The position numbers and the translations under genes are program-made. From assembly GCA_002839435.1 (NCBI GenBank), contig PGYA01000033.1, positions 1 to 64,000 on the forward strand: 64,000 nucleotides of DNA. Reading direction: 5' to 3'. Each line of letters opens with the position of its first letter. Positions within the stretch are counted from its first letter, which is position 1. Positions 55,101-63,898 of the stretch are shown here, in pieces. This stretch comes from Candidatus Riflebacteria bacterium HGW-Riflebacteria-2. GTDB lineage: Bacteria > Muiribacteriota > Ozemobacteria > Ozemobacterales > Ozemobacteraceae. The notes beneath the pieces were generated by a model. That model did no database searches. It saw nothing but the letters and a program-made list of their open reading frames with translations, and was not told the origin of the DNA.

Positions 55101-58100
55101 ATGAGCTGGTATCTCAACGGTTCAGCCATTCCGACACTGAATTCTCCGGCTCTAATACTGGCTGCCAGTTTTAATCCTGGCGTCAACACTATGGTTCTGC
55201 GCGGAGTTGACGCTTACGGAACCGTTGGCGAAGTAACCGGGAACAACCTTTTCTTCGGAGTTCCTACCGTCAGCATAACCTCGCCTTCGATGAATGACCA
55301 ATTCCCGAGCCCGAACCCAAATGTCAGTTTTGTCGGATCGCCTGACCTGAGCACTTATGGCTTAACAGCCGCATGGTATCATATTTCCGGTACGGGATTT
55401 GACCTGGTTACACCCATTGATACCGGCAGTTCTGCGAGCAAGATTTTTGCCGATGGCTGGCATACGATAAGATACGTCGCTTCAGACAGCGCCGGGACTA
55501 TAAGCTCAGCCACAGTAACCATACTGGTAAACAATGCGCCAACCGTAAATTTCACTACACCGGCATCCAATTCAGTATTCTTCGCGGGTGGCGATTTTAC
55601 TTTGGAAAGTATTCCCATTGTTCTTAGCAACTATAAGTGGTACAGCGATGCGGGCGCTCTGTTGAAGACTGGCGCTCCTGCCACCGTTTTTGGCGGTGAT
55701 CTGACGGTTGGAACGCATACGCTTTATGTTTCAGCAGTTGACGGCTTCGGAACAGTTGGCACCTCAACAGTTAAAGCCATATATTACGGCCATCCGTTGC
55801 TCACTATTTCTTCGCCGCCGGCTTCCGGAACCCAAATATCCTCAACCGATCCGGTAGTTAACCTGACCGCTACGCTCGCTTCATCGGCGATTTCCCTTAG
55901 CTGGGAAATTGATGGAGTGCCTGAAGCTGGTGAAAATACTAATGTTCTGGCTGATATTTACCCGCGTCTGAGCGACGGCTGGAATACGATAACCTACATA
56001 GGAACAGACAGCGCCAATAACATGAGCTCTCATTCGATAATGCTTCTCAAGAATGATAAACCGACCATGCAGATCATTCCGGGCAATGGTTCAAGATTTT
56101 TTGCCAATACGACATTTGGCTTCCTCGGCTCAGGAACCTCATACATTGGCGGAGCGATCGCTTCTACAAGTATGAACTGGTATGTCGATTTGTCTGGCAC
56201 TGCTGCCCGTTCTGCCACTGCTACAGCTGTGTTCGCACCTGGAGACGTTTCAATGACTTTCCATGATCTGCGACTGGTCGGATCTGATACTTACGGTACC
56301 ACAGGCGAAACTTCCATAAATTTTTTCTATGGGCATGACCAGCCGACAATTGTTAATCCGGCAGATGGAGTAAGATATAACATCGGCTCAAACGCAATAT
56401 TTATAGGGACTCCTGATACTGTTGCCGGGATTGTAACCTATTGGTATCGTGATTATGACAGCTCATATTTCGGCACCGGGCAGAATGCGACATGGAACGC
56501 TTTGCCGGCAGCTGCCCGCGGCTATCAGAAGATTACTTATCTTGCCACTGACAGCGCAAACTTTCTCAGCAGCCACACTCGTCAGATCCTCGTTAACACG
56601 CCGCCAACCATGACAATTACGCAACCGCTCACGTCTCCTGCCTACTATTTTGGTGGCCAGTCAATTAATTTTGCCGGTTATGGCGAAAATTCGAGTGCAC
56701 CGGCAGGGTTGTTGCCTGCGGCTGATCTTACCTGGTATAAAAACGGAATTCAGGTAGAGGTCGGTTCATTGACTTATGTTGGTCTGGCAGGTGATATGGG
56801 CTCGATTACCAGCACGATCGCATTGGCGGGCACCGATGATCTTGGTACCGTCGGAACCCGCACAATAACTGTAGAAACTGGTCTGCCTTTGCCCAAAATC
56901 AGCAGTCCGGCATCTTTTACCCGTTTCGATACAGACGCTAACATCACTTTTAACGCCAACAGCCTCATCAATAAGATCGATATGTACTGGTACTGGGTTG
57001 AAGGGGCTGTGAACATTGGATCAGGCCCGACGACCAACATAGCCACGCTGACACCACGTGGCTGGCATACGATTTCCTATGGGGGCATTGACAGCCAGGG
57101 TACGGCTGCTTCTGACACAATGCAGGTGCTTGTAACCAAGCTTGCCACTTTTACCGTGCTACCTTATGTGAGTTTTCCGCCTCAGTTTGCCACCGGCCCG
57201 GTCGCAGTCGGGCGCGCGGTTCCAATTCATCTGACCTCGGCAGCGAATTACACTCTGACCCTCAACACCAAGGCCTTTGCTGAAGACGGCAGTGGTCCGG
57301 CAATACAGCCCGCAAGTTTGAGCTGGTATCTTGGCGCTGCATTTATTGGAAATGGCGAAAGTCTCAATTATAATTTTCCGACTCCCGGAAGCTATACTAT
57401 CAGGGTTGAGGCTCGGGACGATTTTAATCAGGCGGCTTCAATCTCATTTGCAATCTGGGTCTGGGAGACCGAAGATTATCCGACTCATGTTTCCAGTCCG
57501 GCGGCGATAATTGCTGAATCGGAAACTTCTATTCTTGTGGCAGATGTTGACCCTGTTGTTAACGCTGTTCTCAGGTTGACAAGAGTTCCTGACGGCCTCG
57601 ATATTCGCGGTGATCTTACCGGTATTGCTGCTCAGACCGATATTGCATCTATTGCGCCTTACAATCTGGTCGATTTCAATCTTATCGGTGGTACAATGTA
57701 TACTTTGGAAACGAATGCAGATCATCGCATTCAGTCCTGGAATTCCGGTACTTTTGCTTCCACTGGAGATCCTTCTTACACTTACACTCAGGGGCCAGCA
57801 ACTACAAATTTCGATTTTCCAATGGGTATAGCGATTGACAGTATTGCAATCTATATCTGTGATACGGGTAACGACAAGGTAAAGAAGCTTGATCGAAGCA
57901 ATGGCGCCTTTTTTATCGAGTCTCAGATCGCTACAGGGCCGATAGGCATCAGATTTTCAGGAATAGACAATCTGTATGTGGCTGCCAGTGTCGGAAATCA
58001 GATGAAGCGTTTTAAAACAGATCTTAATAACGATGCCGACTGGACTGCAAATTCCATAAATAACGCAACACATTTCGCTTTTGGTCCAACATCTGAGAAC

Positions 58101-58310
58101 ATATACGTAACGGATCCGATTGGTGCCAAAATTAATGTTATTGCATCGAGTGGAGCTCTTCTTTATTCATTTGGTGCATTTGGAGCCGGATTAGGTCAGT
58201 TTCAGCAGCCCTATGGTCTGGCGATCATAAGTGCGCCGGGGGCTTATGATATGTATGTCACCGACCGGACCACCGGCAAAATAGTCAGGTTCAGGTCCAA
58301 TACGTGGTAA
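49110..58310 (+). CDS. Giant Ig-like repeat protein with C-terminal NHL propeller (3' part of the split gene)
   Basis: A 3066-residue frame made of about 15 repeated units of about 180 residues. Each unit is two Ig-like domains: one starts ASITSPASGT and ends GWHTITYVGTDS-SSATI, the other starts near ISFTPANN-FFxGRPV and ends GTDEYGTVG. The last 250 residues or so form an NHL/beta-propeller (IYICDTGNDKVKKLDRSNG, FQQPYGLAI, MYVTDRTTGKIVRF). No signal peptide and no clear Shine-Dalgarno precede the ATG, so on its own it would stay in the cytoplasm. It makes sense only as the continuation of the lipoprotein before it. Confidence 0.8.
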   Translation: MFAGTARDYLNTVISSDSWSWYVATDTQPFALGQTGGATFTWQFLAQGSYTVALQVYDANGVIGTGSKNITIINGRPVCVITQPLNDASFLPNTPVTFIGSAEDLEDGTIIDATKLIWTSDIDGVIGSGIAFAVASLTSSRHEINFAATDSGGAIGSTSIVIWYDVPARISFTPINLTVFFEGYNIPFAAVGTDTDNTPLDSTQFKWYFDNLPDIWRDGASFSVTAGAYVPGAHSVRVEGPSKYGTAVSPTHSIQMGWPIASITSPASGTRFEPLDVVTFTATPDSTGTLTLSWYLNNDIASFGSGSIVNYAPPNGAHKVTYVGSDSQGIISSSTISIVVERIPIVSFFPITGSYLFTGRPVEFDATCLDSDNNDIADNRVSWLKDGAAWPEASGKSFSVTQPAQLPSGTYNITLIATGPYGTAGAITNTINAGIPVAKIITPANNQTFSSGTNINFTGVPDSIPPIVMEWWSNFGLPGAAKLGEGASINNNTLPDGYHYISYLGTDSAGFVSSNTVRIGIGEFPVMDFTPDAGTVFFSRQDVVFTGVGTDSIDGTLTGNSMAWYIDGVLELASYSVMTITTARMATLGTGLKDVELRGYNGLGAAGSTVKKIYLGVPNAVITAPLNDAVIPTASLYTFTATPDSVTGAEITDDLIMEWWLNPGSTKIGEGQSIPYTLPDGMQFLTYIGTDSQGIVSSATIRVIVSNSPAISFTPANGAQLFFGQPFNLVIGGAVEPASVKWSLDGGATTWKSVSPATVAAGELPVGASNITAEGENLLGVAASITNTITYGIDLASITAPASGSVYPISAPLNEVDFSAVPVPSPPYINMRWYRDDGGGAVFMGDSASLANYAMPPGRHTITYVGTDSANFLSSSSIQILINDPPPLEINPGNNSIFFAGRTVTFTGSGTSVISGLPVAGSTMKWTISGGTDITATSTPSYGILNQPPLYPSVRSLTLQGTDDLGTSNTFGPINVAFGYPVASITFPASGTRYDLASSITFIGSDDSGISMSWYRDAEVVPFQTGANPPPQTGWPAGIRTIRYEGTDASGFTSSATIQILINDKPSVAVLLPVLSPPGNNLVFYSGRPVNFTATGTTASGNNVATFSWYINGSAVANYTGLSITIPANTLSVAGSPHSIRLEATDEYEVKKDITVSIYFSSLPVITEPTPGNRYATGTSVLFEGTPAPFMPNLDMRWFYGDPLLVPMGAGDSINFSLPYGLQKVTYLATDSSGFVGSASIQVLMNDIPRPLITPPTGAIFFGGRSVTIYGSGSDTVDASLNSANFKWYVDGALKPLLTGQQNPVFGVVELTPGLHEVALSATDGYGTAGTATSWLTFRHGVASISAPASGTMWDHDLSVDLLGSPDSQLSINMLWLADGVPTGLTDAGPHPYAGLNRGWNTITYVGTDSANFCSSATVMILGNRPPTMDFTPAGTPIFFTGRPVALNGFGTNAVGGAILAPDISWSVNAYSSTGATANINAVFFNNGINAVTISGTDEYSTLGSKTRNIYYGWAVASITEPASGTVYSSFANSVVCAGVPAPSLPEIDPIWHLDTVYAGSGSGITFTNLPLGVHTITYLASDSSGFVSSSTIQITVNDTPALEILPQFVVTTASPFYFAGQTASLIGSGTSQAGFVINPLNNMKWYVNGGAQIATGSPADLSANLVVGLNSVRMSATDTLNAYAETTTSVRFAEPALTIDYPASGSTLTVATLASFTGSASPAAPHNFIPDWYDVTGAPVLLGSGNSITNIPLAAGWHTIRYLATDSSGFVSSATIMVLKNDEPYLDITPGNNSIFFVGRPIDLEASGTSNPGGVTVATFSWYVNSLLRGTGPNITLDILWLNNGNNTVTIAGTDDFGTVGTYSQNIHYGYAMPAISQPASGDVFLSTDNINFVADPAAMLGATPEWWINGVKASTLSSFVSPPLATGVKLIEYIATDSSFATTGFIGSSTINIRVSTIPQMTFTPASNSYFFAGHDVTFTGLGTSSTGLAILPGDMSWYLNGSAIPTLNSPALILAASFNPGVNTMVLRGVDAYGTVGEVTGNNLFFGVPTVSITSPSMNDQFPSPNPNVSFVGSPDLSTYGLTAAWYHISGTGFDLVTPIDTGSSASKIFADGWHTIRYVASDSAGTISSATVTILVNNAPTVNFTTPASNSVFFAGGDFTLESIPIVLSNYKWYSDAGALLKTGAPATVFGGDLTVGTHTLYVSAVDGFGTVGTSTVKAIYYGHPLLTISSPPASGTQISSTDPVVNLTATLASSAISLSWEIDGVPEAGENTNVLADIYPRLSDGWNTITYIGTDSANNMSSHSIMLLKNDKPTMQIIPGNGSRFFANTTFGFLGSGTSYIGGAIASTSMNWYVDLSGTAARSATATAVFAPGDVSMTFHDLRLVGSDTYGTTGETSINFFYGHDQPTIVNPADGVRYNIGSNAIFIGTPDTVAGIVTYWYRDYDSSYFGTGQNATWNALPAAARGYQKITYLATDSANFLSSHTRQILVNTPPTMTITQPLTSPAYYFGGQSINFAGYGENSSAPAGLLPAADLTWYKNGIQVEVGSLTYVGLAGDMGSITSTIALAGTDDLGTVGTRTITVETGLPLPKISSPASFTRFDTDANITFNANSLINKIDMYWYWVEGAVNIGSGPTTNIATLTPRGWHTISYGGIDSQGTAASDTMQVLVTKLATFTVLPYVSFPPQFATGPVAVGRAVPIHLTSAANYTLTLNTKAFAEDGSGPAIQPASLSWYLGAAFIGNGESLNYNFPTPGSYTIRVEARDDFNQAASISFAIWVWETEDYPTHVSSPAAIIAESETSILVADVDPVVNAVLRLTRVPDGLDIRGDLTGIAAQTDIASIAPYNLVDFNLIGGTMYTLETNADHRIQSWNSGTFASTGDPSYTYTQGPATTNFDFPMGIAIDSIAIYICDTGNDKVKKLDRSNGAFFIESQIATGPIGIRFSGIDNLYVAASVGNQMKRFKTDLNNDADWTANSINNATHFAFGPTSENIYVTDPIGAKINVIASSGALLYSFGAFGAGLGQFQQPYGLAIISAPGAYDMYVTDRTTGKIVRFRSNTW
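49340..57150 (+). repeat. About 15 tandem units of roughly 540 bases encoding paired Ig-like domains
   Basis: The A-type domain opening (ITxPASGT or close) recurs near 49340, 49890, 50417, 50968, 51494, 52053, 52602, 53134, 53658, 54201, 54730, 55269, 55800, 56342 and 56892. Spacing is 524-559 bases. The protein pattern is kept but the DNA is diverged, so the array is old and probably stable. Confidence 0.85.
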
Positions 58311-58364
58311 ACATTGCGATGTGCTGACAGAAAGGCGCAGACCTTGACGGCAGCCATTTAGTCA

Positions 58365-58393
58365 TTGACGCATGCGGGTTTGATTCTTATAAT
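58365..58393 (+). promoter_or_regulatory. Strong sigma-70-type promoter
   Basis: -35 TTGACG (58365-58370), 17-base spacer, perfect -10 TATAAT (58388-58393). Initiation near 58400 and AGGAG at 58412 lead to the ATG at 58423. Confidence 0.85.
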
Positions 58394-58422
58394 TTAAGAA
58401 ATATATTAATCAGGAGCTGATT

Positions 58423-59343
58423 ATGAATAAATTGAAAGTTGCCGGGCTGGTACTGCTGAGTTTCATATTGGCAGGCAGCGTTATGGCACAGGAACTGACT
58501 CTCTATACCATGCCGGCGCCACGTGAGATCAACTGGAAAACGCCGCGCGGACTTCTGGTCAGCGCGATTACCAATAATCTTACGCTCAAACATCGTAAGG
58601 CCAAACATGCCATTGGGCATGTGTTCATTCAGCTCAGCCATCAGGGACGCGGTGAACTTATTCTGACCGGCAGTGTACCTAGACCAGAAGATGACTCCAA
58701 GAATAAAATTCTTAAGCAGGGTTACGGCCTTGGCATTCTTTTTACCGACATGCTGGGCCGCCTTGAAAACACCGAAGATCTGCTTAACGAAATTCCTGCC
58801 CGCTTTGAATCAGGGCGAATCGCTTATATCAGATTCAAACTCAATGACGCCAATTATGACCGCCTCAAAACCTATCTCAACAACTACCGGGCCAGAGGTT
58901 ATGGCAATATTTATAATGGTCTGAATCGGCCAAGAGAAGGTCTGGGCGCCGGCTGCAGCATCTTTGGTATCGCTTTTCTCGAAGTGGCAGGTTTAATGCA
59001 TCCGGTCTGGCGCGAAAAGTGGCCGGTCAAGGTTCGTATCCCGCTCGAAATCATAGGTGGCCCGTTAACCGGCAATAAGGTTTCGATTGCCAAAGTCACC
59101 AGAGCCAAACGCTGGGCCAACGAAGACGAGCCGCATCGCGAACTGATGCTTTATGAACCCTATTACATCTTCCAGTGGATCAGGGCAGAATGGGCAAAAG
59201 AACATAAAGCCGGCACCGGCCGGGTAAAGCTGCTCAAAAAAGACAAGGCCTACGGCCTCGAATACGACTGTACCCATGTGGCTCCACCCGACGAACCGAT
59301 CTTCCAGGGCGAAGCCGCCGACCTGCCGTTAGAAAATCTGTAG
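58423..59343 (+). CDS. Secreted protein with possible permuted papain-like fold
   Basis: Sec signal at about 1-22 (LVLLSFILAGSVMA). His66 in HAIGHVFIQL comes before Cys178 in GAGCSIFGIAFLEVAG. That order (His first, Cys on a helix later) is what circularly permuted NlpC/P60 or LRAT-like enzymes show. No close family could be named, so a hydrolase role is inference. Length is 306. Strong promoter before it, AGGAG site, and terminator after it: a single-gene unit. Confidence 0.7.
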   Translation: MNKLKVAGLVLLSFILAGSVMAQELTLYTMPAPREINWKTPRGLLVSAITNNLTLKHRKAKHAIGHVFIQLSHQGRGELILTGSVPRPEDDSKNKILKQGYGLGILFTDMLGRLENTEDLLNEIPARFESGRIAYIRFKLNDANYDRLKTYLNNYRARGYGNIYNGLNRPREGLGAGCSIFGIAFLEVAGLMHPVWREKWPVKVRIPLEIIGGPLTGNKVSIAKVTRAKRWANEDEPHRELMLYEPYYIFQWIRAEWAKEHKAGTGRVKLLKKDKAYGLEYDCTHVAPPDEPIFQGEAADLPLENL

Positions 59344-59357
59344 AATTAAAAGCGAAG

Positions 59358-59392
59358 GAGCCGTCTCTCAAATGATGAGACGGCTCTTTTTT
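59358..59392 (+). terminator. Intrinsic terminator, possibly bidirectional
   Basis: A 10-bp stem GAGCCGTCTC/GAGACGGCTC, loop of nine, then six T. It ends the + strand gene. On the - strand it lies 12 bases after the giant lipoprotein stop and is followed by a short T-rich stretch, so it may serve both. Confidence 0.92.
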
Positions 59393-59403
59393 ATTGCAAC
59401 AGA

Positions 59404-62400
59404 TTACTCGAGGTCGAGGGACTGCTTACCCATGAAGACACCGCCGGCAGTTCCGACCCAGACCTTGCGACGGGCGCCGGCAAGACCGGCCGCCTGAGTC
59501 AGACTGGTAATTGTTTTATGATTACCGAGCCCGCTTTTAATGCGAGTCCAGTTTCCGCCGGCATCGGTGGTTCGATAGAGTCCGTCCTCACTGCCGGCCA
59601 GAACGTTTATGGTGTTGGTCGGATCGACAATTATGGCGCGGGTGTTGACGTTGCTGCCGGTGCCAAATGCACTGGCACCCCAGGTCATGCCGTTGTCTAC
59701 GGATCGGTAAACACCACCGACTGTTGCTGCCCAGAGTGTATTACGGTTGATGACGTCAAGCGCAAGATCCAGTGGCGGGTGACCAAGGGTGACCATCATC
59801 GGCTGATTTATCGTCAGCAAGTAAAATGAAACCGCTGCTGTAGCTACGCTTGGCTCATTTGCAGTGAAGGCTGTTGCCGTAACCAGAAGCATGTTTGGTG
59901 TGGAAGTGTCGCCCATATACAGGAATACGCCACCTTCGCCACCTGCGTAGAGGCGGTCGTTGAAGTCATCGTAGGCGATTGTCTGCAAAATTCCGTTAAT
60001 CGGATTAGGCTCGTAAATATTTGTATATGCTTCAATTGTTGCAGGAATCGCTGGGGAGGCTGTGTTGGGGCGCGCTTCTAGCAAGTCGTTTTTGTAAATG
60101 TCTGTAGTGTTAAGCACTTTCAATACGCCGCTGTTGCCAATTTCCGTTCCGAAATTAATAAGTGTTGCACGGTATACGCCTCTGGGAGTTGTTGCAAAAA
60201 GATATTGCGGATTTTTGTTGTCAAGGGCTAACTTCAGATAATTATAATTGGGAAGGTCGTCTGCTGGATTAGCACCATTGAGCTTCGCAAAAGTACCACC
60301 GTCATTGATATACCATACGCCGCCAGCTGTCGCGGCATAAACTCGACCATCAGGCGAAATCGTCAGGTGGTTGACATGGTATCTGCCGTCAGTGTTTTTT
60401 GTGTTAACAGACAAGCCTGTAATTGGTTGCCAATAACCGCCAGAAGTGTCTCCTGGCAGGTCTGAAAAGGTTGCTACCCAGACGCCGTATCCTGAGGTGC
60501 CTGCATAGACTATGAAATCGCTTCCGCTTGCCGTATATGGGTTTACCATTACAGCGGTTACCGGAATCACTTCGCCGGTATTTGAATCGAACATGTTCGT
60601 TCGTTTTGTCAGCCAGAAGTCGCTGAGACTTACCTTTACCTCGGCATAAGCCGTTGAATCGTAGTTAGAAGTAGCCCTGACCGTAACTTCATTTACCACG
60701 ATCAGATCGGGAGCGGTATAGAGGCCGTTGGCATCTATATCGCCATACTGTTTTGAAGTGGTTACGCCGTTTACAGTCCAGTTAACCGAAGTGTCGCCGA
60801 TTACCGACGGGGTGACGCCAGCGAAAAATTGAATTTTGCCAACTTCGGCCACGGTAGCGGCTGTGGTGATGGATGCTATCTTTTCAACGGAATCGTATAT
60901 CTCAACTACGACCTTCTCTGCGATGGTTATAACTGCTGTTTTGGATGCCATCGAATCAGCCACCGAAGTTGCCCTTATTGTTACAGTGTCTACGGCAGTG
61001 GGGTCAGAAAGGCTTGGTAGAACGCTGGGACGTCGGTATTCTGCGGTCACCTCATCAATAACGGTTAGAGAGCCGCGGTCGACGTAGGTCTTGCCGTCTG
61101 CCGGCATGTAGTCAGCTCGAGCTGTGTTTTTAAACTCCCAGATGACAGCCTCGCTGGCATTGCCAAGCAGATAGTCGAAACCGGGTATTGTGAAGGTCAT
61201 AGGCGCGGTGATCGGCATTGAATCAGTTGCTGTGGGTTCAATGACAAAGTTGATGGGCGGATAAACCGTTATATTACAGGTTTTGCTCGCGCCATCGATA
61301 ATGGCAGTCACCGAGGCCTGACGTATCTGGGCGGTGCTGGAAGCATAAAAGGTGACAACGTGGTCCGGGTTCTCGGTCGTGGCAGCAGTTATGATGCTCT
61401 CGGGAGCAAAACTGCCCATGTTTGTAGGGCTTATGCTCCAGGTCATTGTGGTTGAAGCAGTGCCAGTTACAGTCGCAGATATGTTCAGGGGAAGGTTGCG
61501 CTGAGCGTCTCCGGTAGAAGGAGTGACTTTCAGATTTGCACCGGTCGAGACGAGAAAGGTGAGGGTTCCAACAACGCTGGAACTGTCTATAGAACGTATT
61601 CCCACCAGCACCGGATTGGTGGTCGGCGCTGTCGCGGGCGCGTTATAGGTAAGAGTTGCCACGGTTCCAGAAGTGGTTGCTACTGACGACGAAATTGAAA
61701 CGCTTCCGGCTGTCGGCTGCTTGCTGATTTCGTAACCATTATTGCTGTGCAGAATCAATACCTGAGCAGTAATAGAGTCCCCCGGGGCGACCTGGTCAGA
61801 TATCTCTGTATAGGCAAACTCACCAGTTCTTTGCAGGAACAGCATTTCGACAGAGGTCGTCAGATTGGCGGTTACCTGTGTGAGCAGGCTTGGAATAAGG
61901 GTTGAATAGGCGCGCACTGTCGCTGTCGTTGCCTGAAAAACTGGAGACGGCGCTGTGAACAGACCTGTGTTGGAATCGATAGTGCCAGATGCGTCTGTTC
62001 CTCCTATTACGCTCCAGCGAATGTTGCCGGCTTCTTCGCTACTGATATTTTTTAAAGTGGCAGCATACTGCTGGGTCTGACCTGACTTCAGGGTTGCTGT
62101 TTCAGGCGATACGATGATCTGCGGGCCGTCAATTTTTACGTTGGTGGTCTGATAATAACCAGTATTACCGGCCTGGTCTGAAAAAACTGTCCAGATTTTG
62201 TTGGTTCCAACCGGCAGGACGCTGGCGTCGAGGGCAACAGGCGTAAATGGTTGGCCAACTGTGGTCGAACTGACTGGAGGGGTTGTCGTAGCTGAAGTTA
62301 TCGTATAGTGTGCCTGATAAGTGGTTTCATCGGCGACGTCAAAATGCAGGAATATTGGTAGACTGGCTGTCAGGGCATAAGTTGCGATACCCGAAGCTGT

Positions 62401-63891
62401 GTCTTCACTTGCCAGGAGCGAAATGGCGTTGCCGGTAGGAGCTACTGTATCCAGTTCGATCACTGCCGAAATCGGGCCGAATTCGTTGCCGGCACCGTCT
62501 CTGAAAATGGCGAAAATTTCTTTTTCCCCGTCATCTGTCGGGATAGTCCATTTGACCGTATCGCTGAAAGATATCCAGGCGGCTGAAGAGGCTGGCGCCG
62601 CGGTGTTGGCAAGTTTCATCTGACTGGGCGGCGTCGAAAAGTCGAAAGTGATGGTGACGCTGGTCGTGGCTGTCACTTTGTTGCCTTTATCTATCTTCAT
62701 TTCCAGCTCTGGTGCTGTGGTGTCAAGAATTATCGATGCCGTAAAAACTTCATTGGGGTCAGCCTCGCCACCCTTGAATCGGCAATAGACGGTTTTCATG
62801 CCATCACCGCTGCTGAACCGCCACTTCTTCGATTCTACGTAGACTTCCCAGAAGGTGTTGAGAAAATCTGAACTGTTGGCGAGTTGCATATGGGTGGCGT
62901 TCGGAAATACGATTTTCAGCAGGGCTTCGACTTCGCTGGTCATTGCCTCGCCGTCGTTTATCCAGATGCCGACATAGCCATTCTGGCTCATCAGAATTGA
63001 ATCAGATTGAATAGGCGACGTAACCCCGCTGGCATCGCGGAACTGCACGTAAACTCGCTTGGTTCCAGCTGTTGTAGACTTGATGGTGTATGAATAGGTC
63101 TGGGAATAAGTTACCCAGGAGGCTTCAGCCATCTCATAGCTTTCGCTGATGCGCATGTGTGTGCAATTGTCGGCGTTAAGATACAGAGTGACGTTCTGCG
63201 TTTTGGTTTCGTAATCACCTTCGTTTATTGCCACCGAAAGATTGGTTGGTCCGGTGGATCCGGTGGTGCCGACATAAAGTCCGCGCATGATGAAATCCTG
63301 GCCATCATCGCCGGTCAGAAAAATCGTAGCTTCGTAATCGTTGAGGGCACGCAGGCCTGTTATTGTTATTTCATGGCTGGTAAAACCGGCCTGCCCGATA
63401 GTCACAGTTTGTTGATAACCACCGAGAGGGCCATATTCAACTGATGCACGCGATGCGCGATTCGCCTTGAATTTCAGGTGAAAGGAACTCGAACTGATCT
63501 CATCAATCACAACTTCTACGATGCTGAGCAGCGATGTCTCGTTTACCTCTTTCAGATTGACGCCGTCGATTTGAACCGAACGGGCAAAGACGACTTCGCT
63601 TTCGCCGGTGAGTGCGGCAAGGTTATAGACGCCGGCCGGCAGCGTGGAAAAGGCGAAATAACCGTTTGCATCAGTCAAAACGGTTTCGATTTTTTCCCCG
63701 GACATATCGTAGGCTGCTACTGGAATGCCGCCATACAACTGGCGTTCAGCAAAATACACCCGGCCTGTCAGCAGGGCCGAAGAATACGGACTGCCGCCGC
63801 CACCAAGGCTGCCGCCCCCTCCGCTCACTCCCAGACATCCGATAAATATGCACAGGCAAAGTACAAGAAAAAGGACGAGAAAATTCCTCAT
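59404..63891 (-). CDS. Giant multi-domain surface lipoprotein with C-terminal BNR/sortilin-like propeller
   Basis: Lipoprotein signal (LVLFLVLCLCIFIGC), then Gly/Ser runs (GGGGSLGGGG) as a surface spacer. A carboxypeptidase-regulatory-like domain (LLTGRVYFAERQLYGGIPV...GYFAFSTLPAGVYNLAAL) and an FN3-like domain follow. Several bacterial Ig-like domains fill the middle. The C-terminus has BNR/photosystem-repeat-like blades (VYAATAGGVWYIND, LWAATVGGVYRSVDNGMTW, LAGSEDGLYRTTDAGGNW). I start at 63891 (1495 residues); a longer frame to 63942 would add 17 residues with three Cys before the signal. A promoter just upstream may make it leaderless. Confidence 0.88.
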   Translation of the reverse strand: MRNFLVLFLVLCLCIFIGCLGVSGGGGSLGGGGSPYSSALLTGRVYFAERQLYGGIPVAAYDMSGEKIETVLTDANGYFAFSTLPAGVYNLAALTGESEVVFARSVQIDGVNLKEVNETSLLSIVEVVIDEISSSSFHLKFKANRASRASVEYGPLGGYQQTVTIGQAGFTSHEITITGLRALNDYEATIFLTGDDGQDFIMRGLYVGTTGSTGPTNLSVAINEGDYETKTQNVTLYLNADNCTHMRISESYEMAEASWVTYSQTYSYTIKSTTAGTKRVYVQFRDASGVTSPIQSDSILMSQNGYVGIWINDGEAMTSEVEALLKIVFPNATHMQLANSSDFLNTFWEVYVESKKWRFSSGDGMKTVYCRFKGGEADPNEVFTASIILDTTAPELEMKIDKGNKVTATTSVTITFDFSTPPSQMKLANTAAPASSAAWISFSDTVKWTIPTDDGEKEIFAIFRDGAGNEFGPISAVIELDTVAPTGNAISLLASEDTASGIATYALTASLPIFLHFDVADETTYQAHYTITSATTTPPVSSTTVGQPFTPVALDASVLPVGTNKIWTVFSDQAGNTGYYQTTNVKIDGPQIIVSPETATLKSGQTQQYAATLKNISSEEAGNIRWSVIGGTDASGTIDSNTGLFTAPSPVFQATTATVRAYSTLIPSLLTQVTANLTTSVEMLFLQRTGEFAYTEISDQVAPGDSITAQVLILHSNNGYEISKQPTAGSVSISSSVATTSGTVATLTYNAPATAPTTNPVLVGIRSIDSSSVVGTLTFLVSTGANLKVTPSTGDAQRNLPLNISATVTGTASTTMTWSISPTNMGSFAPESIITAATTENPDHVVTFYASSTAQIRQASVTAIIDGASKTCNITVYPPINFVIEPTATDSMPITAPMTFTIPGFDYLLGNASEAVIWEFKNTARADYMPADGKTYVDRGSLTVIDEVTAEYRRPSVLPSLSDPTAVDTVTIRATSVADSMASKTAVITIAEKVVVEIYDSVEKIASITTAATVAEVGKIQFFAGVTPSVIGDTSVNWTVNGVTTSKQYGDIDANGLYTAPDLIVVNEVTVRATSNYDSTAYAEVKVSLSDFWLTKRTNMFDSNTGEVIPVTAVMVNPYTASGSDFIVYAGTSGYGVWVATFSDLPGDTSGGYWQPITGLSVNTKNTDGRYHVNHLTISPDGRVYAATAGGVWYINDGGTFAKLNGANPADDLPNYNYLKLALDNKNPQYLFATTPRGVYRATLINFGTEIGNSGVLKVLNTTDIYKNDLLEARPNTASPAIPATIEAYTNIYEPNPINGILQTIAYDDFNDRLYAGGEGGVFLYMGDTSTPNMLLVTATAFTANEPSVATAAVSFYLLTINQPMMVTLGHPPLDLALDVINRNTLWAATVGGVYRSVDNGMTWGASAFGTGSNVNTRAIIVDPTNTINVLAGSEDGLYRTTDAGGNWTRIKSGLGNHKTITSLTQAAGLAGARRKVWVGTAGGVFMGKQSLDLE

Positions 63892-63898
63892 AGCTGCG

